Below are positions 1 through 5,094 of a DNA stretch of 6,158 nucleotides, one piece after another (the first letter of the stretch is position 1; the number at the start of each line of letters is the position of its first letter). The notes beneath the pieces are model-generated. The model was not told the origin of the DNA. It saw nothing but the letters and a program-made list of their open reading frames with translations, and searched no databases. The DNA comes from Oribacterium sp. UBA3737 (GTDB taxonomy: Bacteria > Bacillota_A > Clostridia > Lachnospirales > Lachnospiraceae): the NCBI GenBank assembly GCA_002371295.1, contig DFGZ01000288.1, forward strand, positions 1 to 6,158. Reading direction: 5' to 3'. The translations under genes were made by a program, and so were the position numbers.

Positions 1-54
1 TGGCACAAGTCAATCCGCCTATATGTAAACTAAACTTAAGACTACGTAGGTATT

Positions 55-60
55 TATACT
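55..60 (+). promoter_or_regulatory. Possible -10 element before the structured leader
   Basis: TATACT at 55-60 matches the sigma-A -10 consensus at five of six positions and is the same hexamer used by the convincing tig promoter downstream. No good -35 is seen: about 17 bases upstream the sequence is AAACTT, and there is no TG extension. If it is used, transcription would begin near 67, at the outer arm of the inverted-repeat structure, giving the flavoprotein-cmk-ispH-rpsA operon a leader of about 280 bases. It may be a chance match, and the real promoter could lie before the window. Confidence 0.25.
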
Positions 61-84
61 GAAAGTGTTATGAAATGATATAAC

Positions 85-142
85 TGTCATAAGTCTTCCT
101 CCACTTGTGCTTGCACAAAAGTGGAGGATAGACTTCATGACA
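85..142. repeat. Long near-perfect hairpin
   Basis: The pairing blocks are TGTCAT/ATGACA (85-90 with 137-142), AAGTCT/AGACTT (91-96 with 130-135), TCCTCCACTT/AAGTGGAGGA (97-106 with 119-128) and GTGC/GCAC (107-110 with 113-116). That gives 26 potential pairs, interrupted only by bulges at C136, T129 and A117-A118, all on the 3' side. No T-tract follows on either strand. Because of the symmetry, each strand carries GGAGGA followed by ATG inside the stem (on the + strand, 123-128 and 137-139). It is part of the larger 59-334 element. Confidence 0.85.
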
Positions 143-145
143 CGC

Positions 146-198
146 CCCACATGGAGCACGAAAGGACGATTTATCGGCCTGAGAGTGCGGAATGTGGG
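146..198. repeat. Three-tier hairpin with purine-rich internal loops
   Basis: CCCACAT (146-152) pairs with ATGTGGG (192-198). Inside, GCAC (156-159) pairs with GTGC (185-188). Innermost, AGG and CGA (163-165, 167-169) pair with TCG and CCT (174-176, 178-180) around a TTTA loop. The first internal loop is GGA facing GGA, which could form tandem sheared G-A pairs. The second is GAA facing GAGA. A similar GAGA/GAA loop occurs in the next hairpin (200-231). Symmetric purine loops like these are more typical of a folded RNA than of chance pairing, but no covariation can be judged from a single sequence. Confidence 0.5.
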
Positions 199-199
199 A

Positions 200-231
200 G
201 GAACGCGAGAGCGCATAGCGCGAAGCGGTCC
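200..231. repeat. GC-rich hairpin
   Basis: GGA (200-202) pairs with TCC (229-231), CGC (204-206) with GCG (225-227), and GCGC (211-214) with GCGC (218-221) around an ATA loop. A203 faces G228, and an internal loop of GAGA faces GAA. CGCG repeats allow alternative registers, for example 204-207 with 219-222. It lies one base after the 146-198 hairpin. Two palindromes follow: CGATATCG at 231-238 and ATCATATGAT at 254-263. Confidence 0.45.
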
Positions 232-265
232 GATATCGACTTTTGACACTCACATCATATGATAC

Positions 266-315
266 TCATGAAGAAAATCCCCGGCTTTTACGGCAGTGTG
301 AGATTTCCTTCATGA
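266..315. repeat. Hairpin before the flavoprotein start
   Basis: TCATGAAG (266-273) pairs with CTTCATGA (308-315), and after an A/C mismatch AAATC (275-279) pairs with GATTT (302-306), giving 13 pairs. A small CCG/CGG helix (281-283 with 291-293) may form in the loop. A TTTTT tract occurs at 326-330 but is ten bases beyond the stem, too far for a standard terminator. CTTCATGA also occurs at 133-140 in the first hairpin, so arm 266-273 could pair with either copy. Confidence 0.6.
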
Positions 316-345
316 AACACAACACTTTTTACAGAAAGGTATCTT

Positions 346-1608
346 TTGAAAATATATGTAATAGGCGGCGGAGCCGCAGGAATGCTGGCTGCGATATCCG
401 CAAAGGAAACAAACCCTGATGCAGAAGTGCATCTTCTTGAAAAAAACGACAAGCTGGGAAAGAAAATCTTCATAACCGGAAAGGGCCGTGGAAACATGAC
501 CAATTCCCAGAGCATAGAAGAGTTCTTTAAAAACTATGTGACCAATCCCAGATTTCTTTATTCAGCCCTTTATGACTTCACCAATCAGGACATCATTGAC
601 CTCCTGGAGAAGAACGGATGCCGCACCAAAACCGAACGCGGCGACAGAGTATTCCCGGTATCCGACCATGCTTACAGCATAACAGATGCACTTAAGCATT
701 ATCTGAAGAAGCTGGGGGTGGAAATCCACTATAAAACCGAGGTCAAAAAGCTCGTAATACAGAGCGGAAGTGTACGAGGAGTGGAGACTTCCCACGGCAG
801 ATATCCCGCTGACCGCATCATCGTTGCCACCGGCGGTCTCGCCTACCCATCAACAGGCTCCACCGGAGACGGCTACAGATTCGCAAAAGAGGCCGGAATG
901 ACCGTTACCGAAACCTATCCTTCCCTTGTCTGTCTCAATGTTCATGAGCCTGACATCTTTAAACTGAAGGGACTCAGTCTCAGGAATATAAGCATCAATG
1001 TCACCGATGAAAACGGTAAGAGCTACTACAGGGATTTCGGCGATCTTGACTTTATAGAGGAGGGGCTGAGAGGTCCTGTGATCATTTCAGCTTCCGCCAT
1101 CATCACGAAATATCTCAATACAGCTGACCAGAGTAAAAGAAAGATCCTCACTGTACATATAGACCTGAAGCCTGCCCTTAATGATTCCCAGCTTGATGAA
1201 AGAATACTCAGAGATTTCCATGAGTTCAGGAATAAGGAGCTGAGAAACGCCTTTTCAAACCTTCTCCCATCACAGCTTATCTCTGTTTTTACGGAGAGGC
1301 TTGAAGCAAGAGGGGTAGACATTAACAAAAAGGTCACAGAGGTGGATAAGAACTCCAGAAAGCAGATCCTTAATCTCATCAGGAACTTTGATTTCACCTT
1401 AAGCGGCACAGGGAGCTTTAAGGAAGCTATCGTAACCCAGGGAGGAGTTTCCGTAAAGGACATAAGTCCCAAGACCATGGAATCAAAGAAGATTTCCGGT
1501 CTCTATTTTGCCGGAGAGGTGCTGGATGTGGACGGCTTCACCGGAGGCTTCAACATGCAGATGGCATTTTCGACAGGTCATCTTGCGGGATACTCTGCAG
1601 CACTTTAG
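346..1608 (+). CDS. BaiN/HI0933 (YhiN) family NAD(P)/FAD-dependent oxidoreductase
   Basis: This encodes a 420-residue flavoprotein of the HI0933/YhiN/BaiN family, often annotated as an aminoacetone oxidase family FAD-binding enzyme. The dinucleotide-binding GGGAAG is at residues 7-12, after a beta strand starting at residue 3. The family segment GKKIFITGKGRGNMTN covers residues 38-53; most relatives I know have Cys where this protein has Gly49 (GRCN to GRGN). ATGGLAYPSTG lies mid-protein, and the C-terminal FAD-contact motif FAGEVLDVDGFTGGFN is intact near the end. The start is TTG at 346: GAAAGG (334-339) sits six bases upstream, the GGGAAG strand begins at once, and no ATG or GTG precedes it in frame after the TGA at 313. 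It leads a run of genes, 85 bases before cmk. The substrate is unknown: BaiN was linked to bile acid dehydroxylation in Clostridium scindens, but that cannot be carried over to this protein. Confidence 0.93.
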   Translation: MKIYVIGGGAAGMLAAISAKETNPDAEVHLLEKNDKLGKKIFITGKGRGNMTNSQSIEEFFKNYVTNPRFLYSALYDFTNQDIIDLLEKNGCRTKTERGDRVFPVSDHAYSITDALKHYLKKLGVEIHYKTEVKKLVIQSGSVRGVETSHGRYPADRIIVATGGLAYPSTGSTGDGYRFAKEAGMTVTETYPSLVCLNVHEPDIFKLKGLSLRNISINVTDENGKSYYRDFGDLDFIEEGLRGPVIISASAIITKYLNTADQSKRKILTVHIDLKPALNDSQLDERILRDFHEFRNKELRNAFSNLLPSQLISVFTERLEARGVDINKKVTEVDKNSRKQILNLIRNFDFTLSGTGSFKEAIVTQGGVSVKDISPKTMESKKISGLYFAGEVLDVDGFTGGFNMQMAFSTGHLAGYSAAL

Positions 1609-1609
1609 T

Positions 1610-1637
1610 CTTAAATCCCGTCACAGTGGATTTTAAG
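1610..1637. repeat. Hairpin between the flavoprotein gene and cmk
   Basis: CTTAAATCC (1610-1618) pairs with the arm at 1628-1637 through nine pairs, with one bulged T (1631). No T-tract follows, so it is not a classical terminator. It begins two bases after the flavoprotein stop codon. It may stabilise the 3' end of that coding region or be a processing site; no function is shown. Confidence 0.4.
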
Positions 1638-1693
1638 GAAAAGTTGTGATAAGACTTATAAAGTTTATTATATAGGAAAGAGGTTAATATATT

Positions 1694-2359
1694 ATGCCAT
1701 ACAGTATAGCTATCGACGGCCCTGCAGGTGCCGGAAAATCAACCATTGCAAAAGCAGTTTCCAGGGAACTCGGCTACGTGTATATAGACACAGGAGCCAT
1801 GTACCGCGCTGTAGGTCTTTACTGTCTTTTGAATGGCATTTCCATAACTGATGAAAAAGCCGTTGTTGACAGTATAAAGGATATAGATATTTCCATCGCC
1901 TACGACGATGAAGGCGTACAGGAGGTTTACCTTAACGGAGAGAATGTGAGCACAAAGATCCGCACACAGGAAGTTGGTGATGCTGCTTCCACCGTATCAC
2001 AGTACCAGCCGGTCCGTGACAAGCTCGTAAGTCTTCAGCAGAAGCTGGCTTCCACCACTTCAGTCGTTATGGACGGCAGAGACATTGGCTCCAAGGTCCT
2101 TCCAAACGCAGATACAAAGATCTATCTCACCGCTTCAGTCAAGGAACGTGCCAGAAGACGTGCCAACGAACTTAAGGAAAAGGGTATGGACTGCGATATA
2201 AATGAGGTGGAAAAAGAGATAGAAGAGCGTGACTACAGAGATATGCACCGAGAGAACTCACCTCTTATACAGGTTCCGGACGCAGTACTTGTTGACAGCT
2301 CCGACTTGACTATCGACGAGACCATCGACGCCATTCTCGACATCGCCATGCATCGTTAA
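1694..2359 (+). CDS. cmk: (d)CMP kinase (cytidylate kinase)
   Basis: This cytoplasmic enzyme phosphorylates CMP and dCMP to the diphosphates using ATP, in pyrimidine nucleotide recycling. The 221-residue protein has the usual length of the bacterial enzyme. It shows the P-loop GPAGAGKST (residues 9-17), the DTGAMYRA nucleotide-binding segment (32-39), the IRTQEV segment with Arg90, the GRDIG motif (128-132) and the arginine-rich lid at 152-156 (RARRR). The ATG at 1694 has AGAGG (1679-1683) ten bases upstream and begins right before the conserved IAIDGPAGAGKS stretch, so the start is secure. It is followed by ispH after only 39 bases, consistent with one transcript. In many Clostridia plsC lies between cmk and ispH; it is absent here. 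No truncation or missing catalytic residue is seen. Confidence 0.98.
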   Translation: MPYSIAIDGPAGAGKSTIAKAVSRELGYVYIDTGAMYRAVGLYCLLNGISITDEKAVVDSIKDIDISIAYDDEGVQEVYLNGENVSTKIRTQEVGDAASTVSQYQPVRDKLVSLQQKLASTTSVVMDGRDIGSKVLPNADTKIYLTASVKERARRRANELKEKGMDCDINEVEKEIEERDYRDMHRENSPLIQVPDAVLVDSSDLTIDETIDAILDIAMHR

Positions 2360-2398
2360 TGTCAAGTATAAGCAGATAAAAAAGGAATCAAAAGATAA

Positions 2399-3271
2399 AT
2401 GAATGTAATATTAGCAAAGACCGCCGGATTCTGCTTCGGTGTGCAGAGGGCAGTGGACAGGGTCTATGAGATAATAGACAGGGAAAACCAGAAGCCCGAA
2501 AAAGATCGCAAACAGATATATACCTACGGTCCCATCGTACATAACGAAAATGTAATTGAAAAGGTAGCCTCCTTCGGAGTAAAGATACTCAATGATGAAT
2601 CCGATCTCAGGACCCTTGATTCAGGCATCGTTATCATAAGAGCCCACGGGGTGCCGAAATCGGTTTACGATATTCTCAGGGAACATAATATAGAAACCAT
2701 CGATGCCTCCTGTCCCTTTGTCCAGAAGATACAGAAGCTCGCAAAAAAACATACATCGGAAAAAGAAAAAGTTTTTATTGTCGGAAATCCCACTCATCCC
2801 GAGATAATAGGTATCATGGGATGGGCCGAAGGAAACATTTCCGCCATACCGGATATAGAAACTGCAGAGAAGCTTCCTGATGGAAACGGCGAGAAAATAG
2901 TCGTTCTCGCACAAACAACATTCAATGCAGACAAATTTAAACAAATCATTGAAATTTTGAAAAAAAAGTTTTATGATGTTAATGCTATTAATACGATTTG
3001 TAACGCGACTTTCGAGAGACAGACAGAAGCCAAGGAGCTTGCAAGACGCTCTGATGCCATGATTGTCATTGGAGGAAGCAGTTCATCCAACACAAAAAAG
3101 TTATATGAGATTTGCAAAGACCAGTGTCCAGTTACCCAGTTGATACAGACGGTTCACGATCTTAACTTTAGTTACGATGGCGCGATTCAAAACGTAGGTA
3201 TTACGGCTGGGGCAAGCACCCCGAAAGAAATTATTGAGGAGGTTCAAAATTATGTCAGAAATGAGTTTTGA
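2399..3271 (+). CDS. ispH: 4-hydroxy-3-methylbut-2-enyl diphosphate reductase
   Basis: IspH (LytB) is the last enzyme of the MEP pathway. It reduces HMBPP to IPP and DMAPP with an oxygen-sensitive iron-sulfur cluster. The 290-residue protein keeps all three cluster cysteines: Cys12 (GFCFGV), Cys105 (DASCPFV) and Cys201 (NTICNAT). It also has His48 (VHN), His83 (RAHG), the THPE pair His133/Glu135, the TTFN segment (173-176), the SSSSNT substrate-binding stretch and the closing TAGASTP. AAGGA (2382-2386) lies 12 bases before the ATG, a long spacing, but the N-terminus aligns as expected (MNVILAKTAGFC). The last 20 bases overlap rpsA in another frame, and the gene ends TTT TGA. Ile codon use changes sharply near 2938, from mostly ATA to mostly ATT. 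In some Clostridia IspH is fused to S1; here it is a separate reading frame. Confidence 0.98.
   Translation: MNVILAKTAGFCFGVQRAVDRVYEIIDRENQKPEKDRKQIYTYGPIVHNENVIEKVASFGVKILNDESDLRTLDSGIVIIRAHGVPKSVYDILREHNIETIDASCPFVQKIQKLAKKHTSEKEKVFIVGNPTHPEIIGIMGWAEGNISAIPDIETAEKLPDGNGEKIVVLAQTTFNADKFKQIIEILKKKFYDVNAINTICNATFERQTEAKELARRSDAMIVIGGSSSSNTKKLYEICKDQCPVTQLIQTVHDLNFSYDGAIQNVGITAGASTPKEIIEEVQNYVRNEF
3236..3242 (+). promoter_or_regulatory. Shine-Dalgarno site of rpsA inside ispH
   Basis: GAGGAGG at 3236-3242 lies nine bases before the ATG at 3252. This near-perfect site fixes the S1 start at 3252 rather than at the in-frame TTG at 3234, which overlaps the site itself. Because it is within translated ispH, ribosomes finishing ispH may re-initiate here, which would couple the two genes. 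Confidence 0.85.
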
Positions 3272-4370
3272 ACAGATGCTCGACGCATCATTAAAATCTA
3301 TTCATGCAGGGGAGATTGTTACTGGTAAGGTTATTAGTGTTAAGCCAGATGAGATTGCACTCAACATCGGGTACAAGTCAGACGGTATTATGACAAGAAG
3401 CGATTACAGCGCAGACAATACATTAGACCTCACCACAGTAGTCAATGTCGGCGACGAAATTGAATGCAAGGTTAAGAAGGTCAACGATGGCGAGGGCCAG
3501 GTTGCACTTTCTCACAGAGAGGCTATTGCATCCAAGGCATCTGAGGAGCTTAAGGAAGCTTTCGAGAACCAGACTGTTCTTACAGGAAAGGTTGTTCAGG
3601 TTGTTAAGGGTGGTCTCAATGTTGAGGTTAACGGCGCAAGAGTATTTATTCCTGCATCACTTGTTTCAGATACATTTGAGAGAGATCTTACCAAGTACCA
3701 GGGACAGGATGTCCAGTTTGTTATCACAGAGTTCAATCCGATGAAGCGCAGAGTCATCGGTGACAGAAAGCAGCTCATGACTGCTACAAAGAAGGAGCAG
3801 CACGACAAGCTCTTCTCAGAGCTTAATGTTGGCGATATCCGTACAGGTGTTGTTAAGAACCTTACAGATTTCGGTGCATTCATCGATCTTGGTGGTGCTG
3901 ACGGTCTTCTTCACATCTCAGAGATGTCTTGGGGAAGAATCGAGAATCCTAAGAAGATCTTCAAGGCTGGTCAGGAAGTTACCGCTATGGTTAAGGAGAT
4001 CAACGGTGAGAGAATCGCTCTTACACGTAAGTTCCCTGATGAGAATCCTTGGAAGGACGCAGAGGTTAAGTTCGCTGTAGGTACAACTGTAAACGGTACA
4101 GTTGCACGTATGACTGACTTCGGTGCATTCGTAGAGCTCGAGAAGGGTATCGATGCACTTCTTCATGTTTCTCAGATCTCTAAGGAGCATGTAAACAAGC
4201 CATCTGATGTTCTTACAGTAGGTCAGGATATCGAGGCAAAGATCGTTGATCTTGATATCGAGAACCACAAGATCTCACTCAGCATGAAGGCACTTCTTCC
4301 GGATGCTGACGAGAACGCTGATGTTGCAGACGTTGACATCGACGCAGTTGCAGAGACAGACGCAGAGTAA
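3252..4370 (+). CDS. rpsA: Ribosomal protein S1 homologue with four S1 domains
   Basis: This 372-residue RNA-binding protein has four S1 (OB-fold) domains: roughly residues 18-90, 107-175, 192-260 and 275-348. Domains 3 and 4 carry the clear signatures GVVKNLTDFGAFIDL...GLLHISEMSW (from 199) and GTVARMTDFGAFVELEKGIDALLHVSQIS (from 282). An NPWK segment (265-268) follows domain 3, and the protein ends in an acidic tail (351-372). Escherichia coli S1 has six domains; the four-domain form is the usual short one in Firmicutes, and its exact ribosomal role there is less certain. The start is the ATG at 3252, set by GAGGAGG at 3236-3242. The gene overlaps the end of ispH by 20 bases in another frame. 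Codon use is strongly biased (AAG, CTT, GTT, later ATC), as in highly expressed genes. A strong terminator follows the stop codon. Confidence 0.95.
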   Translation: MSEMSFEQMLDASLKSIHAGEIVTGKVISVKPDEIALNIGYKSDGIMTRSDYSADNTLDLTTVVNVGDEIECKVKKVNDGEGQVALSHREAIASKASEELKEAFENQTVLTGKVVQVVKGGLNVEVNGARVFIPASLVSDTFERDLTKYQGQDVQFVITEFNPMKRRVIGDRKQLMTATKKEQHDKLFSELNVGDIRTGVVKNLTDFGAFIDLGGADGLLHISEMSWGRIENPKKIFKAGQEVTAMVKEINGERIALTRKFPDENPWKDAEVKFAVGTTVNGTVARMTDFGAFVELEKGIDALLHVSQISKEHVNKPSDVLTVGQDIEAKIVDLDIENHKISLSMKALLPDADENADVADVDIDAVAETDAE

Positions 4371-4383
4371 TTTATCTGTTTAT

Positions 4384-4416
4384 AAAGAGTCGGACATTGA
4401 GCCCGACTCTTTTTTT
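4384..4416 (+). terminator. Rho-independent terminator after rpsA
   Basis: AGAGTCGG (4386-4393) pairs perfectly with CCGACTCT (4403-4410), extended by A-T pairs from 4384-4385, around a nine-base loop. A run of seven T ends at 4416. It starts 13 bases after the rpsA stop codon. The AAAGGAG site of the next gene starts only four bases after the T-run, leaving no space for a promoter between them. Confidence 0.95.
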
Positions 4417-4434
4417 GTTGAAAGGAGAAGCACT

Positions 4435-4920
4435 ATGGGAATGGAAATAGAGAGAAAATTTCTGGTCAGCGAGATGCCAAAGGACCTTTCCCTTTACAAG
4501 GCAAGAGAAATCGAACAGGCCTACCTGAATTTCACCCCCACCATACGCATACGACATGATAAAAGTTCTGATTTCGAAAAGTACGAGCTGACCTACAAGG
4601 GCCGTGGAGATTTTGCCCATGAAGAATACAATCTTCCTCTGGACAAGGCCTCCTACGACAATCTCCTGAAAAAGCATGATGGTTCGGTAATAAAGAAAAC
4701 CAGATATATGATCCCTCTCAGTAAGTTCACTGCAGAGCTGGACATCTTCGAAGGAGATCTTAAGGGATTGAGCCTTGTGGAAGTGGAATTCAATACCATA
4801 GAAGAGGAGCAGGCTTTTGTCCCTCCATCATGGTTCGGCAAAGATGTAACTGCAGGCGGAGAATACAGTAATGCAAGACTTGCAAGAGGCATCCTGCCAT
4901 CATCGATGATACAGGACTGA
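4435..4920 (+). CDS. CYTH domain protein (triphosphate tunnel metalloenzyme family)
   Basis: This 161-residue protein is a single CYTH domain. The N-terminal ExExK signature is EIERK at residues 4-8. It is followed by basic TIRIRH (36-41), YELTYKGRG (50-58), KKTRYMIP (87-94), the acidic ELDIFEG (101-107) and VEVEF (115-119), and the closing EYSNARLA (143-150). These alternating acidic and basic strands line the tunnel that binds triphosphate and metal ions in this family. Members hydrolyse inorganic triphosphate or nucleoside triphosphates, and a few are adenylate cyclases, so the substrate here is not known. The start is the ATG at 4435, with AGGAG (4423-4427) seven bases before it; the frame is open further upstream into rpsA, but that part is not homologous. 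The gene stands between the rpsA terminator and the tig promoter. Codon use is much less biased than in rpsA or tig, which suggests low expression. Confidence 0.93.
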   Translation: MGMEIERKFLVSEMPKDLSLYKAREIEQAYLNFTPTIRIRHDKSSDFEKYELTYKGRGDFAHEEYNLPLDKASYDNLLKKHDGSVIKKTRYMIPLSKFTAELDIFEGDLKGLSLVEVEFNTIEEEQAFVPPSWFGKDVTAGGEYSNARLARGILPSSMIQD

Positions 4921-4965
4921 ACCATATGATTTCACGTCCCGAGACAGAAGCAAAAGCAAAAATCC

Positions 4966-4994
4966 TTGCTATAAAAGGTTCAACGTGTTATACT
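4966..4994 (+). promoter_or_regulatory. Sigma-A promoter for tig
   Basis: TTGCTA (4966-4971) and TATACT (4989-4994) are separated by exactly 17 bases. A TG at 4986-4987 makes an extended -10. Transcription would begin near 5001, leaving a leader of about 94 bases before tig. This fits the separate, strong expression implied by tig codon bias. Inverted arms CACGTCCCGAG (4933-4943) and CTCGGACGTG (5000-5009) flank the promoter. Confidence 0.75.
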
Positions 4995-5094
4995 CTGTCC
5001 TCGGACGTGTTTACTTACGGGAGAAGTATGCGCATTTCCCCTGTGGGTTACATATAAAATTATTAAGAAACGATAAGTTTTGGAGGTACTCTTA

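Larger units (their letters stand above)
59..334. repeat. Nested inverted-repeat element (structured leader RNA or MITE-like repeat)
   Basis: This stretch has no convincing gene but folds throughout. The outer arms are AAAGTGTTATG (62-72) and CACAACACTTT (318-328), pairing at 10 of 11 positions, with CTG (59-61) and CAG (332-334) outside them. Inside are four hairpins: 85-142 (26 potential pairs), 146-198, 200-231 and 266-315. No T-run follows any of them closely, so none looks like an intrinsic terminator. The 143-240 core looks more GC-rich than its flanks. Two readings remain open. It may be a structured 5' leader of the downstream operon, because it ends at the ribosome binding site. Or it may be a small non-autonomous mobile repeat with short terminal inverted repeats, although no target-site duplication is obvious. 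I match it to no known riboswitch class; T-box, SRP and tRNA signatures are absent. Confidence 0.5.

Noticed and set aside
19..253. Two minus-strand open frames of 76 and 61 codons across the upstream region
   Set aside because: They start at GTG codons without clear ribosome binding sites, overlap each other in different frames, run straight through the hairpins, and encode no recognisable domain. They look like by-products of a structured non-coding stretch.
243..271. TTGACA at 243-248 as the -35 of an operon promoter
   Set aside because: No acceptable -10 lies 16-18 bases downstream (TCATGA or similar). The better -10-like hexamers, TATGAT (258-263) and GATACT (261-266), are only 9 and 12 bases away.
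1026..1478. 150-codon minus-strand frame inside the flavoprotein gene, and the other antisense frames
   Set aside because: They are shadows of strongly supported + strand genes, with no ribosome binding sites or recognisable domains.
1644..1671. TTGTGA-N16-TATTAT as a promoter for cmk
   Set aside because: The boxes are fair, but the predicted start falls inside the Shine-Dalgarno site at 1674-1683, leaving almost no leader. Readthrough from the flavoprotein gene is simpler.
2960..2977. A AAA AAG slippery heptamer in frame in ispH (eight A at 2960-2967)
   Set aside because: It has the form of a -1 frameshift signal, but the -1 frame meets TGA at 2974-2976 within a few codons. The product would lack Cys201 and no downstream stimulatory structure is evident.
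3234..3251. TTG at 3234 as the rpsA start (378 residues)
   Set aside because: It lies on the edge of the GAGGAGG site itself. The ATG at 3252 is correctly spaced and matches the usual S1 N-terminus.
4303..4434. Upstream extension of the CYTH frame into rpsA
   Set aside because: The extra 44 residues are the rpsA acidic tail read in another frame and cross the terminator. The ATG at 4435 has a good ribosome binding site and starts next to the ExExK motif.
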